A DNA stretch of 64,000 nt from Burkholderia multivorans ATCC BAA-247 (GCF_000959525.1 NZ_CP009830.1:248001-312000); one strand, 5' to 3'. Positions 34,703-47,409 are shown, numbered from the stretch's first letter. Program-made: numbers and translations. The notes: generated by a model not told the origin, from the sequence alone.

Positions 34703-36028
34703 GTGACAGTCGAAACAACCGCAATCGATACGCTGGTGGTGGGCGCCGGCCAGGCCGGCGTGGCCATGAGCGAGCACCTCGGCAAGCTCGGCGTGCCGCA
34801 TCTCGTGCTCGAGCGCGACCGCATCGCCGAGCGCTGGCGCACCGCGCGCTGGGATTCGCTGGTCGCGAACGGACCCGCGTGGCACGACCGCTTTCCGGGG
34901 CTCGAATTCGAGGGCCTCGATCCCGACGCGTTCGCATCGAAGGATCAGGTCGCGGACTACTTCGAAGCCTATGCGCGCAAGATCGGCGCACCGATCCGGA
35001 CCGGCGTCGAAGTGACGAGCGTCGTGCGCCAGGCGGGCAAGCCGGGCTTCGTCGTCGAGACCTCGGCCGGCCGTATCGACGCGATGCGCGTGGTGGTCGC
35101 GACCGGCCCGTTCCAGCGTCCGGTGATTCCGCCGATCGCGCCGCGCGACGCGCGCCTCACGCAGATCCACTCCGCCGACTACCGCAATCCCGCGCAACTG
35201 CCGGACGGCGGCGTGCTCGTGGTCGGCGCCGGCTCGTCCGGCGTGCAGATCGCCGATGAACTGCAGCGCGCGGGCCGCCGCGTCTATCTGTCGGTCGGCC
35301 CGCACGATCGCCCGCCGCGCGCGTATCGCGGCCGCGACTTCTGCTGGTGGCTCGGCGTGCTCGGCGAATGGGACAAGGAAGTCGCGACGCCCGGCCGCGA
35401 ACACGTGACGATCGCGGTCAGCGGCGCGCGCGGCGGCCACACGGTCGATTTCCGCGCGCTCGCGAAACAGGGCGTGACGCTGGTCGGGATGACGCGCGCG
35501 TTCGACGGCGGCGTCGTCACGTTCGAAGCGGATCTCGCGGCGAATCTCGCGCGCGGCGACGCCAACTATCTCGCGCTGCTCGACGCGGCCGACGCGTACG
35601 CGGCACGCAACGGCCTCGATCTGCCCGACGAGCCCGAAGCGCGCCGCATTCTGCCCGATCCGGACTGCGTGACGCATCCGCTTGCGACGCTCGATCTCGC
35701 GGCGGCCGGCGTCACGTCGATCGTCTGGGCGACCGGCTATGCGGTCGACTACGGCTGGCTGAAGGTCGACGCGTTCGCGGAGAACGGCAAGCCGCAGCAT
35801 CAGCGCGGCGTGTCGAAGGAGCCCGGCATTTATTTCGTCGGATTGCCGTGGCTGTCGCGACGCGGATCGAGCTTCATCTGGGGCGTGTGGCACGACGCCA
35901 GGCACATCGCCGATCACATCGCGACGCAGCGCAAATATCTCGACTACCACACGGGCGCGCAGCGTCGTGCGGCGCAGGACGCCGGCAGCGCGCCGGCCGC
36001 GTGCCCGCTCGCGGACGCGCTGAGCTGA
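34703..36028 (+). CDS. FAD-dependent monooxygenase (CzcO/FMO type)
   Basis: 441 residues, class B flavin monooxygenase architecture: FAD Rossmann motif GAGQAGVAMS at about 14-23, NADPH motif GAGSSGVQIA in the middle, and the linker ATGPFQRP. Start GTG 34703 with AAGGAG 6 nt upstream. First gene of a plus-strand group with RidA, DUF1028 and an M20 deacetylase; N-oxygenation or oxidation of an amine or N-acyl substrate would give imines suited to RidA. The exact substrate is unknown. Confidence 0.85.
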   Translation: MTVETTAIDTLVVGAGQAGVAMSEHLGKLGVPHLVLERDRIAERWRTARWDSLVANGPAWHDRFPGLEFEGLDPDAFASKDQVADYFEAYARKIGAPIRTGVEVTSVVRQAGKPGFVVETSAGRIDAMRVVVATGPFQRPVIPPIAPRDARLTQIHSADYRNPAQLPDGGVLVVGAGSSGVQIADELQRAGRRVYLSVGPHDRPPRAYRGRDFCWWLGVLGEWDKEVATPGREHVTIAVSGARGGHTVDFRALAKQGVTLVGMTRAFDGGVVTFEADLAANLARGDANYLALLDAADAYAARNGLDLPDEPEARRILPDPDCVTHPLATLDLAAAGVTSIVWATGYAVDYGWLKVDAFAENGKPQHQRGVSKEPGIYFVGLPWLSRRGSSFIWGVWHDARHIADHIATQRKYLDYHTGAQRRAAQDAGSAPAACPLADALS

Positions 36029-36131
36029 ACTTGACTCAGCGTCGCCGCCCGATTTCACGCGCCCGCCGCACGAATGCGCATCGCGCACGGTGGGCGTTTC
36101 ATCCGACACGAGACCCGAACGAAGGACACCG

Positions 36132-36581
36132 ATGAGCGAACCGACCCATACCCGCATCCGCATGTTTAACACGCGCGACACCTATCCGAACCAGTCGCTC
36201 GACAACGATCTGTGCCAGGCCGTGCGTGCCGGCAATACCGTCTACGTACGCGGCCAGGTCGGCACCGATTTCGACGGCAATCTGATCGGTCTCGGCGATC
36301 CGCGCGCGCAGGCCGAGCAGGCGATGAAGAACGTCAAGCAGCTGCTCGAGGAAGCGGGCAGCGACCTCACGCATATCGTGAAGACGACGACGTACCTGAT
36401 CGACCCGCGCTACCGCGAGCCGGTGTATCGCGAAGTCGGCAAGTGGCTGAAGGGCGTCTATCCGATCTCGACGGGCCTCGTCGTATCGGCGCTCGGCCAG
36501 CCGCAATGGCTGATGGAAATCGACGTAATCGCGGTGATTCCCGACAACTGGCAGCCGAACCGCACGCAGGAGGCGGCATGA
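36132..36581 (+). CDS. RidA-family imine/enamine deaminase
   Basis: 149-residue member of the YjgF/YER057c/UK114 family: RAGNTVYVRGQVGTDFDGN, the ARA helix region QAEQAMKNVKQLLEEAGSDL, and a TYLIDPRYREPVYREVG segment with an arginine able to hold a carboxylate. Such trimers hydrolyse reactive imines to carbonyls and ammonia. ATGA overlap with the next gene. Subgroup likely one of the catabolic Rid groups rather than archetypal RidA, given the operon. Confidence 0.88.
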   Translation: MSEPTHTRIRMFNTRDTYPNQSLDNDLCQAVRAGNTVYVRGQVGTDFDGNLIGLGDPRAQAEQAMKNVKQLLEEAGSDLTHIVKTTTYLIDPRYREPVYREVGKWLKGVYPISTGLVVSALGQPQWLMEIDVIAVIPDNWQPNRTQEAA

Positions 36582-37255
36582 CGTTCTCGATCGTCGGGCG
36601 CTGCCCGGAGACGGGGCAGCTCGGGATCGCGATCAGCTCGTCGAGCATCGCGGTCGGCGCGCGCTGTCCGTGGGTGCGTGCGGGCGTCGGCGCGGTCGCG
36701 ACGCAGAACGTCACGCTGCCGGCGCTCGGCCCGCAGATCCTCGACCGGATCGAGCGCGAGCAGTGCGCGCCGCGCACGGCGCTCGACCGCGCGTTGAGCG
36801 CGAACGGCTGGAGCCAGTATCGGCAGGTCACGGTGATCGACGGGCAGGGGCGCACCGCGTGCTTCACGGGCAGCGAGGCGCTCGGCACGCACCACGCGGC
36901 GACCGGCGAGCAATGCGTCGCGGCCGGCAATCTGCTCGCGTCGACCGGCGTGATCGATGCGATGGTCGAGGCCTTCGAGCGCGCACACGGGCTGCTCGCC
37001 GATCGGCTGCTTGCCGCGATGCACGCGGCGGTCGCAGCCGGCGGCGAGGCGGGGCCCGTGCATTCGGCCGCGCTGCAGGTCGCGGGCGATCTGACCTGGC
37101 CGATCGTCGATCTGCGCGTCGACTGGGTCGACGCGGCGCCGATCGCGCAGCTCGATGCGCTGTGGCGCGCGTACCGTCCGCAGATGCACGACTACCAGAC
37201 ACGCGCGCTGGACCCGACCGCCGCGCCGAGCTACGGAGTGCCCGGCGATGAATGA
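36578..37255 (+). CDS. DUF1028 family protein (putative Ntn-type hydrolase)
   Basis: 225 residues. DUF1028 members start MTFSIVGRCPETGQLGIAIS and include SSIAVGARCPWVRAGVGAVATQ, both present, plus ALGTHHAATGEQCVAAGNLL. The fold is thought to resemble N-terminal nucleophile hydrolases; the activity is not established. Overlaps its neighbours on both sides (4 bp and 8 bp), so it is part of a tight catabolic operon. Confidence 0.88.
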   Translation: MTFSIVGRCPETGQLGIAISSSSIAVGARCPWVRAGVGAVATQNVTLPALGPQILDRIEREQCAPRTALDRALSANGWSQYRQVTVIDGQGRTACFTGSEALGTHHAATGEQCVAAGNLLASTGVIDAMVEAFERAHGLLADRLLAAMHAAVAAGGEAGPVHSAALQVAGDLTWPIVDLRVDWVDAAPIAQLDALWRAYRPQMHDYQTRALDPTAAPSYGVPGDE

Positions 37256-38411
37256 CGGAGCGAGCCGCGCGCTGCTCGAACGGCTGATCGGCTTCGCGAC
37301 GGTCAGCCGCGATTCGAATCTGGCGATGATCGATTTCATCCGCGACTATCTGCGCGGCTTCGGGATCGAGAGCGAACTGTTCTACAACGCGGAACGCACG
37401 AAGGCGAGCCTCTACGCGACGATCGGCCCGCGCGGCGGCGGGGGGATCGCACTGTCCGGCCATACCGACGTCGTGCCGGTCGACGGACAGACCTGGACCG
37501 TCGATCCGTTCCGGCTCACGGAACGCGACGGTCGCCTGTACGGACGCGGGACCGCAGACATGAAGGGCTTCATCGCGTCGGTGCTGGCCGCGGTGCCTGC
37601 ATTCGTCGCGCAGCCGCTGCGCGAGCCCGTGCATCTCGCGTTTTCGTACGACGAGGAGATCGGCTGCGTCGGCGTGCGGCCGATGCTCGAGGCGCTCGCG
37701 CAGCGCGCGGATCGTCCGCGCCTCTGCGTGATCGGCGAGCCGACCGAGCTGAAGCCGGTGCTCGGCCACAAGGGCAAGCTTGCGATGCGCTGTCACGTGA
37801 AGGGCGCCGCCTGTCATTCGGCGTACGCGCCGTCGGGCGTGAACGCGATCCACTATGCGGCGAAGCTGATCGGCCGGCTCGGCGAGATCGGCGACGCGCT
37901 TGCGCGTCCCGAGCACCGCGACGGCCGCTTCGATCCGCCGTTCTCGACCGTGCAGGCCGGGCTGATCGACGGCGGCCGCGCCTTGAACATCGTGCCGGCC
38001 GAATGCACGTTCGACTTCGAAGTGCGTGCGCTGCCGGGCTTCGACGCAGAGAACGTGCCGCGCGCGCTGCAGGATTATGCGGAAACGGAACTGCTGCCCG
38101 CCATGCGCGCGGTGCAGCCCGATACCGACATCCGGCTGCAGCCGCTCGGCGCCTATCCGGGCCTCGCGACCGCGCGTGACACCGATGCGGCGCGGCTGCT
38201 CGCGATGCTGACCGGCTCCGACGCGTTCGGCACCGTCGCGTTCGGCACCGAGGGTGGGCTGTTCGGCGCGGCCGGCATTCCGGCCGTCGTCTGCGGGCCG
38301 GGCAGCATGGATCAGGGGCACAAGCCCGACGAATTCGTGACGCTCGCGCAGCTGCACGGCTGCGACGCGATGCTCGCGCGGCTGGCCGCGCATCTCGCGC
38401 AACGCGCTTGA
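37248..38411 (+). CDS. argE: M20-family deacetylase, ArgE-like
   Basis: 387-residue metallohydrolase annotated by resemblance to acetylornithine deacetylase. Metal ligands: His and Asp in LSGHTDVVPVD, Asp in GTADMKGF, Glu pair in FSYDEEIGCVG, Glu in CVIGEPTELKPV, and a C-terminal His (MDQGHKPDEF). The dimerisation domain spans about 180-290. Neighbours suggest it removes an acyl group from an amine or amino-acid intermediate rather than serving arginine synthesis. Confidence 0.86.
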   Translation: MNDGASRALLERLIGFATVSRDSNLAMIDFIRDYLRGFGIESELFYNAERTKASLYATIGPRGGGGIALSGHTDVVPVDGQTWTVDPFRLTERDGRLYGRGTADMKGFIASVLAAVPAFVAQPLREPVHLAFSYDEEIGCVGVRPMLEALAQRADRPRLCVIGEPTELKPVLGHKGKLAMRCHVKGAACHSAYAPSGVNAIHYAAKLIGRLGEIGDALARPEHRDGRFDPPFSTVQAGLIDGGRALNIVPAECTFDFEVRALPGFDAENVPRALQDYAETELLPAMRAVQPDTDIRLQPLGAYPGLATARDTDAARLLAMLTGSDAFGTVAFGTEGGLFGAAGIPAVVCGPGSMDQGHKPDEFVTLAQLHGCDAMLARLAAHLAQRA

Positions 38412-38464
38412 TGCACCGACGTTCGACGCGCCGACATGCCGGCGCTCGAACGCGGCGCCGTGCG

Positions 38465-39388
38465 CTAGCGAGGCGGCGCCGCGTGGATCTGTGCGAGCCG
38501 TTCGCGGCTGAACTCGACGAACGCCTGCGCCTGCTTGGTCAGCTGCCCGCGCTTGAGCCGCGCGCTGACGAGCCCGGACGGGCTGACCGTTTCGCTGATG
38601 CCGATCGTCACGACGCGGCGGCCGTCGTACGTGTATTCCGAATGCGGGCGCGTGACGAGCAGCGAGAACCCGAAGCCCTGGCCGACCATCCCGCGCACCA
38701 TCTCGATCGACGGCGACGCGAACACGATGTTCGGCGTGAGCCCCAGTTCGTGAAACAGGCTGACGAAGTAGGTGCGGCTCGGCTGCACGTCGAGCAGGAT
38801 CATCGGCTCGACGCTCAGGTCGTGCAGCGACACCTGCGCCTGGCTCGCGAAGCGGTGGTGTTCCGGCAGCAGCACGTACGGCTGCTGCGGCGGCATCAGC
38901 GGCTCGGTCTCGATCGTCGCGTCGAGATCGTGATCGTAGAGAAACGCGAGATCGAAGCTGCCGGCCGTGAGCCCCTGCACGAGTTCCTGCTGATCGCCGT
39001 CGCGCAGCCGGATGTCGACGCCCGGATAGCGCTCGCGAAAACCGGCGATCAACTGCGGCAGATACAGCGGCGCGACCGTCTCGAAACAGCCGATGTCGAT
39101 CTGGCCGGACACGACGTCGTTGTCCGCGAGCGCGTTCTGTTCGAATTCGCGCGCGATGCGCAGCAGTTCCTGCGCCTTCCGGTAGAAGCGCGTGCCGCTC
39201 GGCGTCAGCGACACGCCCTGCGCGTGATGGCGGATGAACAGCATCACGCCGAAGCTTTCCTCCAGACCCTTGATCGCGCTGGAAATCGACGGCTGCGCGA
39301 TGAACAGCTGGCGCGACGCCTCGGCGACGCTGCCGGCCTCGACCGTCGTCACGAAGTATTTCAACTGCCGCAAAGTGTAGTGAGCCAC
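38465..39388 (-). CDS. LysR-family transcriptional regulator
   Basis: 307 residues: HTH at about 5-65 (LRQLKYFVTTVEAGSVAEASRQLFIAQPSISSAIKGLEE) and a type 2 periplasmic-binding-like effector domain. Divergent from the permease gene, with the catabolic operon ending head-on 54 bp from its stop; it probably regulates both. Resembles LysR proteins of pyrimidine or aromatic catabolism in general only. Confidence 0.92.
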   Translation of the reverse strand: MAHYTLRQLKYFVTTVEAGSVAEASRQLFIAQPSISSAIKGLEESFGVMLFIRHHAQGVSLTPSGTRFYRKAQELLRIAREFEQNALADNDVVSGQIDIGCFETVAPLYLPQLIAGFRERYPGVDIRLRDGDQQELVQGLTAGSFDLAFLYDHDLDATIETEPLMPPQQPYVLLPEHHRFASQAQVSLHDLSVEPMILLDVQPSRTYFVSLFHELGLTPNIVFASPSIEMVRGMVGQGFGFSLLVTRPHSEYTYDGRRVVTIGISETVSPSGLVSARLKRGQLTKQAQAFVEFSRERLAQIHAAPPR

Positions 39389-39510
39389 GAAGCACCTCTA
39401 TCGCTCGGCCTGGCGCCGCGCGGGGGCGGCGGTTCCAGGATGTCGGGGTAGCACCATACCCGAACAATTCCGCGGCCGCGATCGTCGCTGCAGAGCTTTT
39501 TCATATGGCT

Positions 39511-39534
39511 CGGAAATATTTTTAGTATTTTCCG
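39511..39534. promoter_or_regulatory. AT-rich inverted repeat between lysR and permease
   Basis: CGGAAA (39511-39516) and TTTCCG (39529-39534) flank a 12-nt AT-rich core in an otherwise GC-rich 224-bp divergent promoter region. A plausible LysR operator. Confidence 0.45.
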
Positions 39535-39612
39535 GTCGCCCCGCGCGTGGCGCACCATCGTCTCCGACATCGACCGCGCCGGCACCCGCCGCGCTGCACA
39601 GGAGACATCATC

Positions 39613-41034
39613 ATGACGACCGCGGACCGCAACGCGTCCCCAATGATAGAGAAGCATACGATCGGCTACGTGCCGCCCGCAGACCGGCACGGCAAGGTGC
39701 GCGATCTGTTTACGCTCTGGTTCGGCGGCAATATCGCGCCGCTGCCGATCGTGACGGGCGCGCTCGGCGTGCAGATCTTTCATCTGAACCTGATGTGGGC
39801 GATCGTCGCGATCGTCGTCGGCCAGGCGGTCGGCGGCGTGCTGATGGCGCTGCATTCCGCGCAGGGGCCGCAGATGGGCATCCCGCAGATGATCCAGAGC
39901 CGCGCGCAGTTCGGCTCGTGGGGCGCGCTGCTCGTGACGGTCATCGCGGCCGTCATGTACGTCGGCTTCTTCGCGTCGAACATCGTGCTCGCCGGCAAGT
40001 CGGTGCACGGAATTGCGCCGGCCGTGCCGGTGCCGGTCGGCATCGTGATCGGCGCGGTTGGCTCCGGGTTGATCGGCATCGTCGGCTACCGGTTCATCCA
40101 TATCCTGAACCGGATCGGCACGTGGGTGCTCGGAATCGGCATCGCCGTCGGCTTCTGGATGATCCTGTCGCACGTGAGCACCGACGATTTCCTCACGCGC
40201 GGCGGCTTCAACTTCGCGGGCTGGCTCGCGACGGTATCGTTGTCCGCGCTCTGGCAGATCGCGTTCGCGCCGTACGTGTCGGACTATTCGCGCTATCTGC
40301 CGGAGAACGTCGGCGTCGCGTCGACGTTCTGGGCGACCTATCTCGGCTGCGCGATCGGCTCGACGCTCGCGTTCATCTTCGGCGCAGTCGCGGTGCTCGC
40401 GGTGCCGGCCGGCGCCGACACGATGGACGCGGTCAAGCAGGCGACGGGCGCGCTCGGCCCGCTGATGCTCGTGCTGTTCCTGCTCAGCGTGATCAGCCAC
40501 AACGCGCTGAACCTGTACGGCGCGGTGCTCGCGGTCATCACGTCGGTGCAGACGTTCGCGTACCGGTGGATTCCGACCGCGAAGGCGCGCGCGGTGCTGT
40601 CGGTCGTGATTTTCGTGGCGTGCTGCTACGCGGCGATCGGCGCGTCGACGAACTTCATCGGCCACCTCGTCGATCTCGTGCTCGCGCTGCTCGTCGTGCT
40701 GGTGCCGTGGACCGCAATCAACCTGATCGACTTCTACGTGATCCACAAGGGGAAGTACGACATCAAGTCGATCTTCCTCGTCGACGGCGGCATCTACGGA
40801 CGCTTCAATCCGCAGGCGCTGCTCGCCTATGCGGTCGGGATCGTCGTGCAGATTCCGTTCATGAACACGCCGATGTATGCAGGCCCGATTCCCGCGCATC
40901 TCGGCGGTGCGGATCTGTCGTGGCTGGTCGGCCTCGTGCTGACCTCGCCGCTGTACTACTGGCTCGCGACGCGCGACAGCGCGTATCGCCGCAAGCAGAC
41001 GGCCGCGTCGCTGCCGTCGAGCGCCGCGCGCTGA
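39613..41034 (+). CDS. Purine-cytosine permease-like NCS1 transporter
   Basis: 473 residues, about 12 hydrophobic segments. NCS1 signatures include LFTLWFGGNIAPLPIVTGAL, PQMGIPQMIQSRAQFG, and PYVSDYSRYLPENVG. Substrates of the family are nucleobases, hydantoins and related ring amides or vitamins. GGAG at 39601-39604 precedes the ATG by 8 nt. Likely imports the substrate of the adjacent monooxygenase/RidA/M20 operon. Confidence 0.9.
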   Translation: MTTADRNASPMIEKHTIGYVPPADRHGKVRDLFTLWFGGNIAPLPIVTGALGVQIFHLNLMWAIVAIVVGQAVGGVLMALHSAQGPQMGIPQMIQSRAQFGSWGALLVTVIAAVMYVGFFASNIVLAGKSVHGIAPAVPVPVGIVIGAVGSGLIGIVGYRFIHILNRIGTWVLGIGIAVGFWMILSHVSTDDFLTRGGFNFAGWLATVSLSALWQIAFAPYVSDYSRYLPENVGVASTFWATYLGCAIGSTLAFIFGAVAVLAVPAGADTMDAVKQATGALGPLMLVLFLLSVISHNALNLYGAVLAVITSVQTFAYRWIPTAKARAVLSVVIFVACCYAAIGASTNFIGHLVDLVLALLVVLVPWTAINLIDFYVIHKGKYDIKSIFLVDGGIYGRFNPQALLAYAVGIVVQIPFMNTPMYAGPIPAHLGGADLSWLVGLVLTSPLYYWLATRDSAYRRKQTAASLPSSAAR

Positions 41035-41068
41035 GCCGGGCGCGCGACGCGGGCGGCAAGCGCTGCGC

Positions 41069-41098
41069 GGCCGGCGCACGGCATGCCGCGCGCCGGCC
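41069..41098. terminator. Convergent terminator hairpin
   Basis: GGCCGGCGC (41069-41077) pairs with GCGCCGGCC (41090-41098), and the loop itself contains CGGCATGCCG. It separates the convergent permease and molybdopterin oxidoreductase genes and could stop transcription from both sides. Confidence 0.55.
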
Positions 41099-41104
41099 CG
41101 CCGC

Positions 41105-43384
41105 TCAGACGGTCGCCGAGCGCACGACGCGCACCGGCACCGACTTGTACGACGGCGTGCCGCTTTCCTTGTCGATATAGTCGAGCGGCACGAGCACGTT
41201 CGCTTCCGGGTAGTACGCACCGACCGAGCCGGGCGCGATGTCGTACTCGATCGCGGTGATCTTCTCGAGACGCAGCGTGCGGCCGGACGCGCTGATCGTC
41301 TCGATGTCGACGAGATCGCCGTGCTCGAGACCGTACTTCTCGAGATCCGCCGGATTCATGAACAGCACGTCGCGCCGCCCGAACACGCCGCGATAGCGAT
41401 CGTCGAGCCCGTAGATCGTCGTGTTGTACTGGTCGTGACTGCGCAGCGTGATGAGCCGCAGCACCTGCTCGCCGCCGAGCACTTCCGCGTCTTCCGCGAC
41501 GCCCTTGTACACCGAGAACATCGCCTTGCCGGTCGGCGTCGGCCACACGCGTTCGGTCGGCGGCAGCGGCAGCCGGAAGCCGCCCGGCGTGCGGATCCGT
41601 TCGTTGAACGCTTCGAAGCCGGGAATCGTGCGGTCGATCAGATCGCGGATCCGGTCGTAGTCGGCGATCAGGTCGAGCCATGCGACCTTGCTGTTCGGCA
41701 GCGTCGCATGCGCGATGCCGGCGACGATCGCGGGCTCCGAGCGCAGATGCTCGGAGGCCGGCTTCAGCTTGCCGGCCGACGCATGGACCATCGACATCGA
41801 ATCCTCGACCGTCACCGACTGCGGGCCGCCGGCCTGCACGTCGAGCTCGGTGCGCCCGAGCACCGGCAGGATGTAGGTCTCCTTCGCGACGAGCAGATGC
41901 GAGCGGTTCAGCTTCGTGCCGAGATGCACGCTCAGATCGAGCTTCGACATCGCGGGGAACGACTGCTCGGGATCGGGCAGCGCGACCGCGAAATTGCCGC
42001 CGAGACAGAGCAGCGCCTTCGCGGTGCCGTCGATCATCGCCTGCATGGCCTGCACCGCGTCGTGACCGTGATGCGACGGCGGCGTGAAGCCGAACACGTC
42101 CTCGAGCTTCTTCAGGAACTCGGCGGACGGCTTTTCGGTGATGCCGACCGTGCGGTTGCCCTGCACGTTCGAATGGCCGCGCAGCGGACAGATACCGGCG
42201 CCCGGCTTGCCGATGTTGCCGCGCAGCAGCAGCAGATCGGCGATCAGCCGCACGTTCGCGGTGCCCTTGTTGTGCTGCGTGACGCCCATCCCGTACGTGA
42301 CGATCGTCGCGTTCGACTTCGCATAGGCGAGCGCGACCTGTTCGAGCTGTGCCTGGCTGAGCCCGCTCGCATGCTCGATGTCGTCCCACGACGTCGCTTC
42401 GAGATCGGCCGCGAATGCGTCGAAGCCTTCGGTGTGCTGCGCGATGAACGCGCGATCGAGCACGTCGCCGCGCTCGGCCTCGAGCTGCAGCAGCGCCTTC
42501 ATGATGCCCTTCAGCGCGGCCGCGTCGCCGCCCGCATCGACCTGATAGTACGTCGATGCGATCCGCGTCGAACCGAACGACGCCATCTCGATCATGTCCT
42601 GCGGATCGGCGAAGCGTTCGAGCGCGCGCTCGCGCAGCGGATTGAACACGATGATCGGCACGTGGCGGCGCGCGCATTCGTGCAGCGTGCCCATCATCCG
42701 CGGATGGTTCGTGCCGGGATTGTGGCCGATCGAGATGATCAGCTCGCACCGGTCGAAATCCTCGAGCGACACGGTGCCCTTGCCGATGCCGATCGACTGC
42801 GGCAGCCCGACGCTCGTCGGCTCGTGGCACATGTTCGAGCAGTCGGGGAAGTTGTTCGTGCCGAGTTCGCGCGCGAACAGCTGATACAGGTACGCGGCCT
42901 CGTTCGAGGCACGGCCCGACGTATAGAACTCGATCTGCTCGGGCGGCAGCGCGCGCAGCACTTCGCCGATGCGCGCGAACGCGTCGTCCCATTCGACCGC
43001 GCGGAACGTGTCGGTCGCGCGATCGTAGACGAGCGGATGCGTGAGCCGACCCATGTTCTCGAGCTCGTAGTCCGACATGCGCAGCAGCGAGGAAACCGTA
43101 TTCGCCGCGAAGAACTCGGGCGTCACGCGCTTGGTCGTCGCTTCCCACGTGACGGCTTTCGCGCCGTTCTCGCAGAACTGGAACGTCGACTTGTGCTCCT
43201 TGTCCGGCCACGCGCAGCCGGGACAGTCGAAGCCGTCCGGCTGGTTGGTGCGCATCAGCGTGATCGGTGCCTCGATGGTCTCCATCTGCGTGCGGACGGC
43301 CTCGGCTGTCGCGCGAAGCGCGCCCCAACCGCCGGCGGGCCCGTCGTACTTCCTGATGCCTGGCACTTCGCGTCGATTTGTCAT
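41105..43384 (-). CDS. FdhF/YdeP-family molybdopterin oxidoreductase
   Basis: 759 residues, the same length as E. coli YdeP. MGD-binding regions include SIGHNPGTNHPRMMGTLHEC, GNIGKPGAGICPLRGHSN and the C-terminal LRSHDQYNTTIYG. The candidate Mo ligand is the Cys in FPDCSNMCHEPTSVG, aligning with the Sec/Cys of formate dehydrogenase H. N-terminal CPGCAWPD has cysteines but no full [4Fe-4S] pattern is obvious. The ATG at 43384 has GGAG 6 nt upstream. In E. coli the family is linked to acid resistance; activity uncertain. FdhD and MoeA in the window could mature it. Confidence 0.88.
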   Translation of the reverse strand: MTNRREVPGIRKYDGPAGGWGALRATAEAVRTQMETIEAPITLMRTNQPDGFDCPGCAWPDKEHKSTFQFCENGAKAVTWEATTKRVTPEFFAANTVSSLLRMSDYELENMGRLTHPLVYDRATDTFRAVEWDDAFARIGEVLRALPPEQIEFYTSGRASNEAAYLYQLFARELGTNNFPDCSNMCHEPTSVGLPQSIGIGKGTVSLEDFDRCELIISIGHNPGTNHPRMMGTLHECARRHVPIIVFNPLRERALERFADPQDMIEMASFGSTRIASTYYQVDAGGDAAALKGIMKALLQLEAERGDVLDRAFIAQHTEGFDAFAADLEATSWDDIEHASGLSQAQLEQVALAYAKSNATIVTYGMGVTQHNKGTANVRLIADLLLLRGNIGKPGAGICPLRGHSNVQGNRTVGITEKPSAEFLKKLEDVFGFTPPSHHGHDAVQAMQAMIDGTAKALLCLGGNFAVALPDPEQSFPAMSKLDLSVHLGTKLNRSHLLVAKETYILPVLGRTELDVQAGGPQSVTVEDSMSMVHASAGKLKPASEHLRSEPAIVAGIAHATLPNSKVAWLDLIADYDRIRDLIDRTIPGFEAFNERIRTPGGFRLPLPPTERVWPTPTGKAMFSVYKGVAEDAEVLGGEQVLRLITLRSHDQYNTTIYGLDDRYRGVFGRRDVLFMNPADLEKYGLEHGDLVDIETISASGRTLRLEKITAIEYDIAPGSVGAYYPEANVLVPLDYIDKESGTPSYKSVPVRVVRSATV

Positions 43385-43558
43385 GTGATTCTCCATCAGC
43401 TGCGCCGCCGTGCGGGCAGCCCGGGTTGCGCCGTGCGACGGCGGGGACGTCTGCGCCCGGCGGACGCAGACGCTCATGCGCGCCCCGATGTCGGGCCGCG
43501 CGGGTTCATCGGCGGCCGGCGCGCGCGGCGACGTGCCGCCGCGCAACCGGCCGGGGCC

Positions 43559-46411
<2,853 letters not shown>

Positions 46412-47037
46412 GGTGGTCTGGCTCCTGTCAATGAAAGTGGATCGAAGGGCGACGTCCCGATGCGTGGCGGCAACGGAACGTGCTGACCGCGACACGCGGC
46501 GCGGCGCGGCGGCGCGCGCTCGGCGCCCGTACCGTCGCGCAGCGCGCGACGCGGCAGCCGGCGACGGCGTTCGGCACCGCGTACGCGCGCGCTTCGTGGA
46601 GCCCGCGGCTCGACTTCGACTGCGTTCAAAATAGCGAATCGCCGCAAGCCATCCAAGACACAGTTCCGTGTCGGTCCGTCGGCAAATTGCACCCTCGCAT
46701 GCGCGCGAACGCGGGCCGCGAGGAGTACAGACGCGCGTGCGCAGCTCCGCACGGGCGGGCGCGGCGCAGGACGAGGGGAAAGGCGGCGCCAGGCGGCGCG
46801 TGCGGCGCGTGCCGCGACCTCGGCGCGCAACGCGCCGGGCGGCGGTGCGGGGCGGACGATGCGCGCGGGAAACCGCAGCGCGAGCGCGAGCGCGCGACGG
46901 CGCGCGGCGGCTGCGGTGGCCGGTGTGTCAGGGGCGGGCGCGCGGGCGGCGCAACCGCTGTGCGCCGCGCAAGCGGCGACGAAGAGGGCGGCTTGCATGG
47001 CGCGAGCCGGCCGGCGCTCGCGCGCGACGCGGCGGCG
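46412..47037. other. Intergenic region upstream of clpK
   Basis: 626 bases with no credible gene; open frames are Arg/Ala-rich. On the minus strand TTGGAT (46656-46651), 17 nt, TATTTT (46633-46628) is a weak sigma70-like promoter for clpK, giving a leader of about 210 nt. No clear sigma32 site seen. Confidence 0.35.
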
Positions 47038-47307
47038 TCACGCGTCGAACGTCATCGCGAGCCGCTGTCGCGCGATCTGCTTGACGCTCGCGGACAACGC
47101 GGCGTCCGACAGACCGTCGGCCCATACGGAAAAGGAATCTTCGATCAGATTGCGCGTGTCGGGCGGCAGTTCGGCCAGCATCAGCGACACGACGGTGAAC
47201 AGCACGGCGACCTCGGCGGCCCGGCTGCCGGCGTTGGCGTCGACGGTTTGCTTCAGCCCGTCGACGGCGGCTTGCAGCTTCTGCATTGCATCATTCGTAT
47301 CGCTCAT
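47038..47307 (-). CDS. Small unknown protein downstream of encapsulin (89 aa)
   Basis: 89 residues, mainly helical: a heptad-like N-terminus (DAMQKLQAAVDGLKQTVDANAG), a hydrophobic helix (AEVAVLFTVVSLMLAELPPD) and a basic C-terminal helix ending QIARQRLAMTFDA. GGAGGG at 47317-47312 sets the ATG at 47307. It follows the encapsulin gene by 102 bp in the same direction and may be the third gene of that operon. It lacks the SLxIGSLK-type cargo tag. Family not recognised. Confidence 0.65.
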   Translation of the reverse strand: MSDTNDAMQKLQAAVDGLKQTVDANAGSRAAEVAVLFTVVSLMLAELPPDTRNLIEDSFSVWADGLSDAALSASVKQIARQRLAMTFDA

Positions 47308-47409
47308 GATTCCCTCCATGCGGGATGGGTTCGATCGGCGACGAACGGGCGGCCGCGGTGCGGCCGCAAAGCGCGCGACGCCGGGCCGGCATCGCGCGCG
47401 GGCGGCGCA

